Shown one piece after another: positions 1 through 8,679 of a stretch of 64,000 nucleotides of DNA; the stretch's first letter is position 1, and each line of letters begins with the position of its first letter. Below the pieces are notes generated by a model that was not told the DNA's origin, did no database searches, and was given only the letters and a program-made list of their open reading frames with translations. Source of the stretch: Sulfurovum sp. (GTDB lineage: Bacteria; Campylobacterota; Campylobacteria; Campylobacterales; Sulfurovaceae); the NCBI GenBank assembly GCA_030826885.1, contig JAUUDF010000048.1, forward strand, positions 1-64,000, read 5' to 3'. The position numbers and the translations under genes are program-made.

Positions 1-75
1 AAAAATGATAGTGTAAAATAAAGTTCGCAATTTTCATTTACGATACTCTTTCAAAAGAAAGAAACGGAGCGTAAA

Positions 76-297
76 ATGAGAATTAATGAACGAGAACTGT
101 TTAAAAGTGTAATGGTAAGTTTTATGGCAGAGGAAGATCCTATGCTTGCTATGCTAAAATGGATTACAGAGCAACTTATGCAGATAGAAGCAGAGGTCAA
201 AGCAGGTGCCAACAAAAATGAACATAATAGTGAAAGAAAAACCTATTTCAGTGGCTACAGACCAAGACGCTTTGACACTTGTCACCCGCGGTGCTAA
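76..297 (+). pseudogene. IS256-family transposase, N-terminal fragment
   Basis: The 73-residue reading frame has the start of an IS256 (MULE-type) transposase: an acidic helical N-terminus followed by a stretch like the family signature in which conserved Glu-Arg residues precede a Gly-Tyr-x-x-Arg motif (here SERKTYFSGYRPRRFDT). Similarity stops after RRFDT; the last few residues (CHPRC) belong to other DNA. The full family protein is about 400 residues, so about four fifths is lost here. A ribosome site (GGAGCG) precedes the ATG, but the product would be non-functional. Confidence 0.75.
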
Positions 298-405
298 AAT
301 AGGCAGTATAAAAGACTGCTAAAAGAGTAGTTTTTACAACCAAAAAGCCAAAGAAACAGAGTAAATCTGTTAGAGTCTTTCTTCAGTCAAATTGAAGGGA
401 GATTT

Positions 406-525
406 ATGCTTAAAAAAGGTGAAGTAAAAATGATCCATAAGATGATAAAAGAGGGGTTGAGTAAAAGTGCTATTGCATGTAAACTTGGTTTGAGTCGGGA
501 TACTGTTTCAAAGTATGTGCTGTGA
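406..525 (+). pseudogene. IS21-family IstA-like N-terminal fragment
   Basis: A 39-codon frame begins after an AGGGAGATTT ribosome site and encodes MLKKGEVKMIHKMIKEGLSK followed by a helix-turn-helix ending in SRDTVSKYVL. This layout, with a short basic leader and a resolvase-like HTH, is typical of the N-terminus of IS21-family IstA transposases. It ends at a TGA at 523-525, well short of the roughly 400-500 residues of IstA. It lies between the two halves of the IS256 gene, so an IS21-type insertion followed by deletion is a plausible history. Confidence 0.55.
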
Positions 526-599
526 GCAAAGCGAGGAAATGCCCTTGGGGTGCCAAACTGCCGGAGGGACATGTTCCAGTAATAAACGGTCCCGTTTAT

Positions 600-974
600 C
601 AAGCTTTTACTAAAGAAGAAGCTGAATTAGAACTGGATAAACTAGAAGAAAAATGGGGTAAAAAATATCCTATTGTATTTGATTCTTGGAGGAATAATTG
701 GGATAATTTATCCAACTATTTCAAATATGCAGATCCTATTAGAAAGGTAATTTACACTACAAATATTATCGAATCTGTACACCGTCAATTTAGAACCCTT
801 ACTAAGACTAAAGGTGCATTTCCTAATGATAATAGCCTTTTAAAACTACTGTATGCTGGAATTCTAAATGCTGAGAAAAAATGGACTATGCCAATCAGAA
901 ATTGGAGTCTTACAATCTCTCAGCTTAACATCATTTTTAAGGAGAGACTCAAAGGTCATTTAGATTTGCTATAA
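600..974 (+). pseudogene. IS256-family transposase, C-terminal fragment
   Basis: From about 600 the frame reads as the end of an IS256 transposase: a KEEAE helix, WGKKYP, a conserved W-x-x-N-W, IRKVIYTTNIIES, the FRTLTKTKGAFPND segment and a terminal KKWT-x-PIRNW block. The final acidic residue of the DDE triad would sit in IIES. The open frame can be read back to a GTG at 522, but those first residues do not look like transposase and are probably junction DNA. The fragment pairs with the N-terminal piece at 76-297. Confidence 0.75.
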
Positions 975-1115
975 TGTTGGAGTAGAAATTAGGTGTTGAC
1001 ACAGAATTTATTACACTCCCCTCATGAAATACTGCCTAACTTAACTCCGCGGTTGACATTTCACTAACAGAACAATAACCCAATCATTCTAAAGAGAGGA
1101 TATTAATGAAATAAT

Positions 1116-1124
1116 TGATATAAT
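1116..1124 (+). promoter_or_regulatory. Extended -10 promoter upstream of metE unit
   Basis: TGATATAAT is a perfect extended -10 element (TG, one base, TATAAT), the promoter type common in Campylobacterota where -35 boxes are weak. Transcription would begin near 1131, about 20 bases before the small ORF at 1152, and could continue into metE. Confidence 0.55.
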
Positions 1125-1151
1125 TCAAGCAAATTTTTTAAAGGAGCAGTC

Positions 1152-1358
1152 ATGACACTTCTTATCAACCGACTCATCGATGCCGTTCAGACTGTTCCTC
1201 TTTTAGAGCAAAAGCCCTGTCTGTGCAACTGTTTCTACAAACGCAAAGCACGATTGGTACTGCTGCTGAACCATTTCATTCCGCGTTGTCCCTACTACAA
1301 CACCTACTTTGCGTTCAGACGCACCGGCGTACACCCTCCTTTTCCCCTTTTTTCATAA
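1152..1358 (+). CDS. Small hypothetical protein upstream of metE
   Basis: A 68-codon frame starts at an ATG with a very good ribosome site (AAAGGAGCAGTC) just downstream of an extended -10 promoter. The product is basic and aromatic with a Cys-rich patch (PCLCNCFYKRK) and a later RCPYYN. I do not recognise the family. It contains no Met codon after the start, so it does not look like a methionine-sensing leader peptide. It could be a real small protein, a leader ORF controlling metE, or chance. The signal supporting it is the start site, not the protein. Confidence 0.35.
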   Translation: MTLLINRLIDAVQTVPLLEQKPCLCNCFYKRKARLVLLLNHFIPRCPYYNTYFAFRRTGVHPPFPLFS

Positions 1359-1383
1359 CACTTTACCGTTAACACCACTGTTT

Positions 1384-1454
1384 TGACCGGTTGATAGAGA
1401 TATCGTCAGTTGTGTATTGCCAATGTTGTACACATCTATATACTCTGCCGGTCA
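1384..1454 (+). promoter_or_regulatory. Structured leader in front of metE
   Basis: TGACCGG at 1384-1390 is perfectly complementary to CCGGTCA at 1448-1454, and AGAG at 1396-1399 can extend the helix with CTCT at 1443-1446. The long hairpin ends 33 bases before the metE ATG. It could be an RNA control element; it does not match a SAM or cobalamin riboswitch that I can recognise. Confidence 0.3.
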
Positions 1455-1487
1455 TTTGGTTATTGCTATATGAAAAAAGGAATACCC

Positions 1488-3761
1488 ATGTCACACACTT
1501 ATGTTACAGGCTTCCCGCGTATCGGGGAGAAAAGAGAGCTTAAATTCGCACTGGAGAACTACTGGTCTGGTAAAACGGACTTTGCCGAGGTAGAAAAGGT
1601 CGCCGCCACGCTCAAAGCACGTCACTGGCGTTACCAAAAAGAGGCCGGCATAGGCTTCATCAGCGTCAATGACTTTTCACTCTACGACAACATGCTCGAT
1701 ACCGCCGTTATGCTCGGTGCCATTCCCCAACGTTTCCAAGGACTTGAAGGAGAAGCACTCTACTTCGCTATGGCTAGAGGCAATGACAACGCCGTCGCGA
1801 TGGAGATGACAAAATGGTTCAACACCAACTACCACTACATTGTCCCGGAACTAAGCACGTCAGACAGCTATGCGCTCAATGCACAAAAGATCATTGCCGA
1901 ATACAAAGAGGCTAAAAAAGAGGGCATTACCCCCAAGATAAACCTCATCGGTCCCATCACCTTTTTAGGGCTCTCCAAACGAACGGATCGCGGTGATACC
2001 TACGAACTCTTCGGAAAGATCCTGCCGTTGTACGAGGAGCTCATCAAGGAGATTGCTCTACTTGATGCACAGGTGACGGTACAGATAGACGAGCCTATTT
2101 TCGTCAAAGATATCGACCCCAAAGTGCTCAGCCTCATTAAACCCTGCTACGATGCACTCTGTACTACTGCAAAAAATGTCGACATCATCGTTGCTACCTA
2201 CTTTGAACATGCCGTAGAAGCGACCAAGGTACTGGTACATACACCGGTATGGGGCATCGGACTGGACTTTCTCTACGGTAAGGAGAATATGCAGGTACTC
2301 GATGTCATTGCCAACAGCGGCAAGAAGCTCATCGCCGGTGTCGTCGACGGGCGTAACATCTGGAAGAACAATATGGAAACTACACTCGCACTCTTGGAGC
2401 ACCTCGCCCAAACAGTAACCAAAGAGCAGATCATTCTCTCCACTTCCTGTTCCCTGCTGCACACCCCCTTCACCCTTGCCTATGAGGAGAAGATGGATAC
2501 CGAAGTCAAACAGTGGCTCAGTTATGCGGTGGAGAAACTCGATGAGCTGGCACTGCTTGCCAAATGCTTTTTCGATGAAACGCTTTCCGATGCCGAGAAA
2601 AAAGCCTACGCAAAAAATATAGCCGATAATGAAAGCAGAAGAAATTCAACACGCATCCATGACAAAGCGGTACAGGCTCGGGTAGCGAGCATCACGAAAA
2701 CAGAGCGTGAGGGTGTCTATGAAGAGCGTATCGCCATGCAGCATGCCCACTTTGGATACAAACCGCTGGCGACGACCACCATCGGTTCCTTCCCGCAGAC
2801 TCCAGAAATTCGCCGGGCACGCCGTCAGTTCAAAAAAGGGGAGATAGACGACGCCACATACACGGCACAGATGAAAGCCTACATTGACGAATGTGTCGCC
2901 TTTCAGGAAGCGTGTGGGCTGGAGGTGCTGGTACACGGTGAACCCGAACGAAACGACATGGTCGAATACTTCGCAGAACTGCTTAAAGGCTACGGCTTCA
3001 GTGAGAACGGATGGGTACAGAGCTATGGCAGCCGCTGTGTCAAACCACCCTTCATCTATGGGGACATCAGCCGTCCGGAACCAATGACGGTATCGTGGAT
3101 CACCTATGCGCAGAGTCTTACCGACAAACCGATGAAAGGGATGCTCACCGGTCCCGTGACCATACTCAACTGGTCATTCGTCCGTGACGACCTTCCCCGA
3201 AGCGAGGTCAGCCGCCAGATCGCCCTTGCCATTCATGACGAGGTCGACGATCTACAAAAGGCGGGTATCAAGATCATTCAGGTCGATGAGGCGGCTTTCA
3301 AAGAGGGATATCCTCTGCGAAGTAAAAATATACCGGAGTATGAAGCATGGGCGGTACGTGATTTCAAACTTGCTGTCAGTTCCGCAGAGAAAGATACACA
3401 GATACACACCCATATGTGCTATTCGGAGTTTAATGATATCATCCGCACCATTGAAGCGATGGATGCCGACGTCATCTCCATTGAAACCGCACGCAGCGGG
3501 AATGAACTGCTCAAAATTTTCGCCAAGGTCGGCTACAGGCAGGAGGTAGGACCGGGGGTCTACGACATCCACTCACCGCGTATTCCAAGTGTGGATGAGA
3601 TCGTCGAGCAGATACACAAACTACTCGAAGTACTGCCCAAAGAACAGCTCTGGATCAACCCCGACTGTGGGCTGAAAACCCGTAAATGGGAAGAGGTCAA
3701 ACCGAGTCTGGAGAATATGGTCAAAGCGGTAAAGGTAGTCAGGGAGGAGTTAGGCATATAA
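1488..3761 (+). CDS. metE: Cobalamin-independent methionine synthase MetE
   Basis: Transfers the methyl group of 5-methyltetrahydropteroyl-triglutamate to homocysteine, the last step of methionine synthesis in the cytoplasm, without B12. The 757-residue protein matches the usual length of about 755. The N-terminal barrel begins with TGFPRIGEKRELK, which in this family binds folate. The C-terminal catalytic barrel keeps the zinc ligands as HTHMCYSEF (His and Cys) and NPDCGLKTR (Cys). The ATG at 1488 is chosen because AAAAAAGGA lies just upstream and the protein then starts where relatives do; a longer frame opens at 1410. It is monocistronic and convergent with the cytochrome gene downstream. 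Confidence 0.95.
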   Translation: MSHTYVTGFPRIGEKRELKFALENYWSGKTDFAEVEKVAATLKARHWRYQKEAGIGFISVNDFSLYDNMLDTAVMLGAIPQRFQGLEGEALYFAMARGNDNAVAMEMTKWFNTNYHYIVPELSTSDSYALNAQKIIAEYKEAKKEGITPKINLIGPITFLGLSKRTDRGDTYELFGKILPLYEELIKEIALLDAQVTVQIDEPIFVKDIDPKVLSLIKPCYDALCTTAKNVDIIVATYFEHAVEATKVLVHTPVWGIGLDFLYGKENMQVLDVIANSGKKLIAGVVDGRNIWKNNMETTLALLEHLAQTVTKEQIILSTSCSLLHTPFTLAYEEKMDTEVKQWLSYAVEKLDELALLAKCFFDETLSDAEKKAYAKNIADNESRRNSTRIHDKAVQARVASITKTEREGVYEERIAMQHAHFGYKPLATTTIGSFPQTPEIRRARRQFKKGEIDDATYTAQMKAYIDECVAFQEACGLEVLVHGEPERNDMVEYFAELLKGYGFSENGWVQSYGSRCVKPPFIYGDISRPEPMTVSWITYAQSLTDKPMKGMLTGPVTILNWSFVRDDLPRSEVSRQIALAIHDEVDDLQKAGIKIIQVDEAAFKEGYPLRSKNIPEYEAWAVRDFKLAVSSAEKDTQIHTHMCYSEFNDIIRTIEAMDADVISIETARSGNELLKIFAKVGYRQEVGPGVYDIHSPRIPSVDEIVEQIHKLLEVLPKEQLWINPDCGLKTRKWEEVKPSLENMVKAVKVVREELGI

Positions 3762-3764
3762 CAC

Positions 3765-3780
3765 AGAGCCTTCCGGCTCT
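3765..3780. terminator. Short hairpin between convergent metE and cytochrome genes
   Basis: AGAGCC-TTCC-GGCTCT forms a perfect 6-bp stem four bases after the metE stop and four bases beyond the stop of the minus-strand cytochrome gene. Neither side has a clean T-run, so if it terminates transcription it does so weakly. Confidence 0.4.
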
Positions 3781-3783
3781 TAC

Positions 3784-5977
3784 CTACTGTACCTGCATTA
3801 CCCTCTTGAGTTTCTCTTCACATTCTTTACTCTTGTTACTGTCGCCTGTTTGTTGATAATAGTAGCGAAGTGCCGACAGTATCTCCATATTGCCACTGTG
3901 TTTTTGAAGGACAGATTCCAATACTCCAATGGCCTTGGTTACATTTTTATCGGCCACCGCTACGGCATACACATAAGCAAAACGGGCATTGCCAGGGTCA
4001 AGCGTGACCGCTTTTTCAAGTTCGGCAAGTGCCTTGTCGCTTTGATGATGGCGCACATACCACAGTCCAAGTGCATGGTGTAAGACGGCAATGAGGGGGA
4101 GCTGTTGCAGGCCCTTTTTGCAGCAGTGTACGTGCTTCTTCTTCTCTGCCCTGTGCAGAGAGGAACTGACTGTAGTTGATGTATGCAGGGACGAATTTCG
4201 GCTGCAGCCGCAACGCTTCCTTGTAAGCCGCTTCGGCTTTGTCGTACATTTTTCTGTTGCTGTAATAGATGCCCAAAGAGAGTTGTGACTCCGGACGCTC
4301 CGCGCTGAATTGCAGTGTCGATTCATACTCTTTGAAGACCTTTTCTATCAATGTGCGCTGTTGCTCCTCCAAACTTCCCAAAGGCAGTACGGAAAGCTGG
4401 CGTGCTGCTTCGATCCGTACGATTTTGGATGGATCTTCGAGCATCTTAAAGGTCTCTTTGAAACGGATCTTCAGGGGGAAGCGCTCCAGAGCTATCAGTG
4501 CGGCTCTGCGCCTTTTTGGATCTTTGTGGCGCAGCATCTGAAGTGTCGTGACAAAAGTCTGTCTGGAGGGGTACTCGCCCAGATAGGCGCTCACCGTATC
4601 CTTGGCGATGTCGGGCTGATCGCTTGTGAGGACTTGGTACAGTCCTTTAAGCGCGTCGTAACTCTGTTCTCTTAGTGCGTGAAGGGCATGCGCGAAATTC
4701 TGTTTACCCACAGGTGTATGCCCAAACCACGCCTTGAGCGTATCGGCAGCCCATTTGGCCTTTTTGTCCTTATGACAGAGGTTACAGGCATTGGGAACCT
4801 CGGGCATCGCCACAGAGATATCGGGTCTTGGAATACGAAAACTGTGGTCTTTTCTGCTATCGATTCCCATATAGGTGCGTGCGGGCATATGACATCCTAC
4901 ACAGCTTGCGCCACTGCTGCCTTTTGGGTGATGGTGATGGCTTGTCGCGCTGTATTTCTCCTCTTTGTGACACTGGAAACAGACTTTGTCGCCACTAGCG
5001 CGTCGTTGCAGTGAATGGGGATTATGGCAGTCACTGCAGGTAACCCCTTTGGCGTACATTTTGCTTTGCAAAAAGGAGTTGTAGACATAGACCTCATCTT
5101 CTATCTTCCCGTCAGGGAAGTAGAGTCCCTTTTCAAGTCGTACAGGAAGGTAATGATCGGTAAATGCATCTCCCCGAGTGAAATCGTCATCGAGTTGTGA
5201 GCGTCTTGCATGACACTTGGCACACACTTCTATTTCATGATTGTTCAAAGTCGCACGGTGATAGCTGGCATTGACATCCCATTTGCCTTTTTTGTATTTT
5301 AGAGAGACGGGGAAGCCTTTGTTGGTCAGATTGAAATCTTGGTGTTTCGCCCACGCCGCATGTGTCGATGCGGGACCGTGGCACGCCTCACAGGAGACAT
5401 TGATACTGCTCCATGTAGTATGATAGGTTTTGGTTTTTGCATCGTAGTTCTTTTTGAGGTTGGTGGAGTGGCAGTCCGCACACATATAGTTCCAGTTCAT
5501 ATTCGGACCCGTCCAGTGCAGCGGATCACCTGCGGTGACATTGTCGTCTTTGTGGATATGATACCAGCGCTGCCCGCCCTCTTCTTTGGGACGGTTGTCC
5601 CAGGTGGGGTCGAGCACCTGCACCCTGCCGCCGGGAAATTTGATCATATACTGCTGCAAAGGATAGATGCCGAATGTATAGGCGATTTCATAATCATGCA
5701 GTTTGCCGTCCGGCCCGTCGGTACGTACCATGAACTTCCCGTCCTTTTTATAAAAGGTCGAGACAATACCGTTATAGTTGAACTGTGTATTGTTGAAGTC
5801 CGCTTTTACACTCTTCGCATCAGCCACCTGCATCGCCATAGCATGCTGTGAACCGTGCCACCCTTCAAACGCTTTGCTGTGACAGGTTTTGCAGGCATGG
5901 TCTCCGACATAATGGGGTGTATCTGCTGCCGATAGGGCAGAGAAGAGTATGATAAAGAAAAAAAGTATAGATTTCAT
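3784..5977 (-). CDS. Secreted octahaem cytochrome c with C-terminal TPR domain (apparent frameshift)
   Basis: The frame from the ATG at 5977 starts with a signal peptide (MKSILFFFIILFSALSAADT) and contains eight CxxCH haem sites, the first at residue 29: CKTCH, CADCH, CEACH, CAKCH, CSDCH, CFQCH, CVGCH and CNLCH. It is thus a periplasmic multihaem electron carrier or oxidoreductase of the NrfB/octahaem kind. Helical repeats and TPRs follow. The frame ends early at 4016, but the next frame continues the TPRs to a stop at 3784. Removing one A from the run of five at 4115-4119 joins LLQKG to LQQLPL and gives about 730 residues. The same haem layout recurs in the cytochrome at 57429. Substrate unknown. 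The shift may be a sequencing error. Confidence 0.8.
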
Positions 5978-6084
5978 GGATTCACTTTGCTCATTTAGAA
6001 TTATGGCGTGATTGTATCTGAATTTTACTATAAGTGCAGTGGCATGGCAGCTGTCATATATCAACCACCATACCAGACATCCGC

Positions 6085-6645
6085 TTACGGTCTTGGTACG
6101 ACACGATACTGCAGATGATCGCCTTCATAGAACGGCTCATAGTAGGTACTGCCACAGCGTTTGTAGCTAATACCGTTTGCATGGACCGTTGTACAGCTTG
6201 ATGACATGGAAGCAGAAGAGATGATCGATCCGATGGCAAGCCCTGTAAGCATTCCGAAAGTAAAGTTTGCCACCGGATGCCATGTTGTACCGACATAATA
6301 TCCACCGCCACGATAAAAAGCGCTATGGTAGTGAACTCCGCCGCCATAATAACCGCGATGTACATGAACGTTGCGATTGATGTTTACGTTACGATTCACA
6401 TTACGGTTAATATTACGGTTCACATTACGATTGATATTTCTTGGTGCACGGGCACGCATAGCACCTCTATGTACGCTTCCACCGTGAAACCTTCGTGCCT
6501 CAGCCTGAGCAAAGAGTGAAAAATCATAATACACGCCACCCTCAGCAGCGGCATGCTCTGGCACAGTATGGATACCTGGAGAAAAAACCCCCATCATAAG
6601 GGAAACAACAGCAAATTTAAACATACTTCTCTTAACGGTTTGCAT
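6085..6645 (-). CDS. Secreted Asn-Arg repeat protein of unknown function
   Basis: A 186-residue exported protein with a hydrophobic N-terminus, a His/Arg-rich stretch, then a low-complexity region built from alternating NINRNVNRN units (roughly residues 68-94), a Gly/Tyr/His-rich segment, a small hydrophobic segment (FGMLTGLAIGSIISSA) and a C-terminal part with two Cys (SCTTVHANGISYKRCG). Similar Asn-Arg repeats occur in DUF3300-type periplasmic proteins that sit near DUF2092 and sulfatase genes, as here, but I cannot assign a family with certainty. AAGGAG precedes the ATG, 14 bases after the read-through end of the DUF2092 gene, so the two are likely co-transcribed. Confidence 0.7.
   Translation of the reverse strand: MQTVKRSMFKFAVVSLMMGVFSPGIHTVPEHAAAEGGVYYDFSLFAQAEARRFHGGSVHRGAMRARAPRNINRNVNRNINRNVNRNVNINRNVHVHRGYYGGGVHYHSAFYRGGGYYVGTTWHPVANFTFGMLTGLAIGSIISSASMSSSCTTVHANGISYKRCGSTYYEPFYEGDHLQYRVVPRP
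6366..6441 (-). repeat. Tandem 12-bp coding repeat (Asn-x-Asn-Arg)
   Basis: About six copies of a 12-base unit (plus strand TTACGGTTNANA with variations) encode the NINRNVNRN tract of the secreted protein. Each unit is four codons, so gain or loss of a copy keeps the frame. Confidence 0.75.
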
Positions 6646-6659
6646 ACGAAACTCCTTCT

Positions 6660-7379
6660 TTATTTTACTGAGCCTACAGGCTTCATGGCGACTTTCATCG
6701 CGCCTTTTGGTCCGTTGAACACAAATATATTTTCACTAAAATCCGGGTGAAGATCCCATGTGATCCACATTTTGGTTGTCAGATATTCCCTGATAATGAC
6801 CGCATCGCGCAAAAGCGGCGTACGGGAATCTTCAAACTAGAGATGTACCGTCGCGCCACGATATCGGAAAGCGACGTAATTACACATTACATCGCCGATT
6901 TTCTGCTTACCGAAGTAGTGTACCTTTTTAGGCTTGATGATTTTGTTCATTTTGCTGTGTAGCAATGTCGTTACAGGTAGTACCACATCCAGTTTTTTGA
7001 TAAGCAGATCGATCGTCCCGTCGATATCCCTGTGCGTATTTTTTTGCGCATAGTATGTACCGCTCTTTTCCGCGATCGTCAATACGCCATTATGCAAATA
7101 GATACGCCTGTTGGCGATATCGCCGGTCGAGTCGAGCAAAAAACTGTCGGGACGGTGGACAAAGCCTTTTGTGACTCTTTTGAATGTTACGGACTTGCCT
7201 TCGTCCTTTACCTCATTGCTCACATATGCACTAAAAGCGTATTTTTGCAATGATGCCATATAACCATAGCCTTCCTTGAGTATCTGGGCACCGTTTTTCT
7301 GTACTGCCTCTGCATAAAGCATTGAGCCGAATAAAATACTTATACAGACGATTGTTGTCAATTTCCGAAATTTGTCCAT
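6660..7379 (-). CDS. DUF2092 periplasmic protein interrupted by an in-frame amber codon
   Basis: The N-terminus has a signal peptide, and the body matches DUF2092: YMASLQKYAF, RPDSFLLD, a tyrosine followed by AQK, a leucine-rich helix and a VLPVTTLL segment. Translation meets TAG at 6837-6839 after residue 180. In the same frame the next 58 codons continue the family (FEDSRTPLLRDAVI, then DFSENIFVF and GPKGAMKVAM) to a TAA at 6660. The family expects Trp at the stop position, so a TGG to TAG change explains it. Read-through length is 239 residues. The next gene starts 14 bases after the distal TAA, which supports 6660 as the original end. DUF2092 proteins resemble LolA/LolB-type lipid-binding folds; function unproven. 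Confidence 0.75.
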
Positions 7380-7410
7380 TCTTTTCTCCTTTGTGATGTG
7401 ATGGATACCG

Positions 7411-8679
7411 TTAAGGGTTTAGATGTTTCGGTAACCCGTATTTTTTATCTATGTTCTGACGCAAAAGACGCTCTCTCAACGCTTTGAGAAAATGTCTACA
7501 CGACTCTCTGTCTATCTCTTTTTCACCAAGAAGAGCCGCCTCAAAGTCTCTTAACGATGCTTCAAATTCAGGATACTCTCTCATTATATCACTGAAACTT
7601 TCAAATCGCCTACCTCCCTGAATGGTATGAAGCCAGATATAGAAATAAGTGTATATCTCGGCAACGGACGATGTTTGCACACTCTTTGTCAATGCCTCAA
7701 AGCGTCCCGATTCACTTCGTTCGTACGCTTCTTTGCGTTTTTGCATCCATGCCCTGATGCGTGAGGCAAACAGATAATAAAGCAATACTAAAAGTGCCAG
7801 TGCACCGATGAGAACCAGAAGAATTTTTTGGCGTTTTTTCTTTTGGGCATCCAGTGCGATCTGCGGATTGGGCTTGATGACGAAATGACGTTTTGGCAAA
7901 ATTTCGGTGTGTACATGCTGTGTCTTGGGATTCCACCAGCGAAACCGCCGCTCTGGGAGGGTCACATTTCCTTCCGACGTGGCGACCAATGTAAAGCGAT
8001 CCATACGCGCCACATCGAAATCGCCTTTCATGCCGCTTTGCAGTATCGGCTCTTTCTCATAGACGCGCATTTTGGCGTTGGAGGCATAGTGTACGGGACA
8101 AAAGAGAATGTCAGGAACGCCCTGCGCCTTTTGCATAATTTCTACTTCGATTGCATCACCCACAGTAAGTGTCTTCGTGTCGGGTTTGAACGAATCGGTT
8201 ATCGTGTAGCGCTCCGTCACCAGTACAAAGTGGTTTTTGTCAATGCCCTTGGGTGTTTTTACGTGTAAAGTTTGCGGCGGCGCATGAAGCACAAAGGTTT
8301 TTTTGGGCTGTCCGTATCCCATAGAGGCGGAAAAGGAGATCTCAAAGGCGGGAAGCTCGATCTCTCCGGCATGCAGGGCATAGATGCCATATTCGTAATG
8401 TACCATCTGCCAGTCGCTGCCGTTGACATCGACCTGCTGCAAAAACGCGGCGCTTTGGGGTGCTTCCACCAAATATTCCGATGTCGAATGCAACCCTATC
8501 TTTACATCGGTAATACTGAACGCATCGGACATCAATTCTACGGCGAGGGTCGCCTTTTGCGAGGTGTAAAGATCCCCGTAGGGTTTGAAAAAGACCTTGA
8601 CATTTCCATCCACTGCCAAGAGAGCCGTATTCAGACTTAGCCAAACGAGCAGGAAAGAAGCGATCGATTTAGTCCGCAT
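7411..8679 (-). CDS. batD: BatD family membrane protein
   Basis: A 422-residue protein: signal peptide, a large periplasmic region rich in beta structure (about residues 20-280), one transmembrane helix (ILLVLIGALALLVLLYYLF, about 290-310) and a basic cytoplasmic helical tail. This is the BatD (oxygen-tolerance) architecture. The ATG at 8679 is preferred over 8700 because AAGGAAA lies six bases upstream; it overlaps the end of the TPR gene by 11 bases. It belongs to the moxR-DUF58-DUF4381-batA-batB-TPR-batD run. Bat proteins are thought to form an envelope complex coupled to a MoxR AAA+ ATPase; the exact role is not settled. Confidence 0.85.
   Translation of the reverse strand: MRTKSIASFLLVWLSLNTALLAVDGNVKVFFKPYGDLYTSQKATLAVELMSDAFSITDVKIGLHSTSEYLVEAPQSAAFLQQVDVNGSDWQMVHYEYGIYALHAGEIELPAFEISFSASMGYGQPKKTFVLHAPPQTLHVKTPKGIDKNHFVLVTERYTITDSFKPDTKTLTVGDAIEVEIMQKAQGVPDILFCPVHYASNAKMRVYEKEPILQSGMKGDFDVARMDRFTLVATSEGNVTLPERRFRWWNPKTQHVHTEILPKRHFVIKPNPQIALDAQKKKRQKILLVLIGALALLVLLYYLFASRIRAWMQKRKEAYERSESGRFEALTKSVQTSSVAEIYTYFYIWLHTIQGGRRFESFSDIMREYPEFEASLRDFEAALLGEKEIDRESCRHFLKALRERLLRQNIDKKYGLPKHLNP

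Larger units (their letters stand above)
8..1020 (+). mobile_element. Decayed IS256-family element with internal IS21-like fragment
   Basis: The two ends carry imperfect inverted repeats: AGTGTAAAATAAAGTTC begins at about 10, and the complement of 1000-1017 begins AGTGTAATAAATTC, a typical IS256-family end. Between them lie an N-terminal transposase fragment, an unrelated HTH fragment resembling an IS21 IstA start, and a C-terminal IS256 transposase fragment. The catalytic middle of the transposase is missing, so the element cannot move by itself. Exact ends and target duplication cannot be fixed because the left end abuts the window edge. Confidence 0.7.

Noticed and set aside
4115-4119. Phase-variable homopolymer in the cytochrome gene
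   Set aside because: Runs of five bases are too short for the slipped-strand switching seen in Campylobacter poly-G tracts of eight or more; the same holds at 10790-10799.
5339-5851. Long plus-strand frame of 170 codons opposite the octahaem cytochrome
   Set aside because: It is antisense to a gene with eight clear haem motifs and has no ribosome site or recognisable protein features.
6366-6441. CRISPR-like array
   Set aside because: The 12-base units are contiguous, coding and have no spacers.
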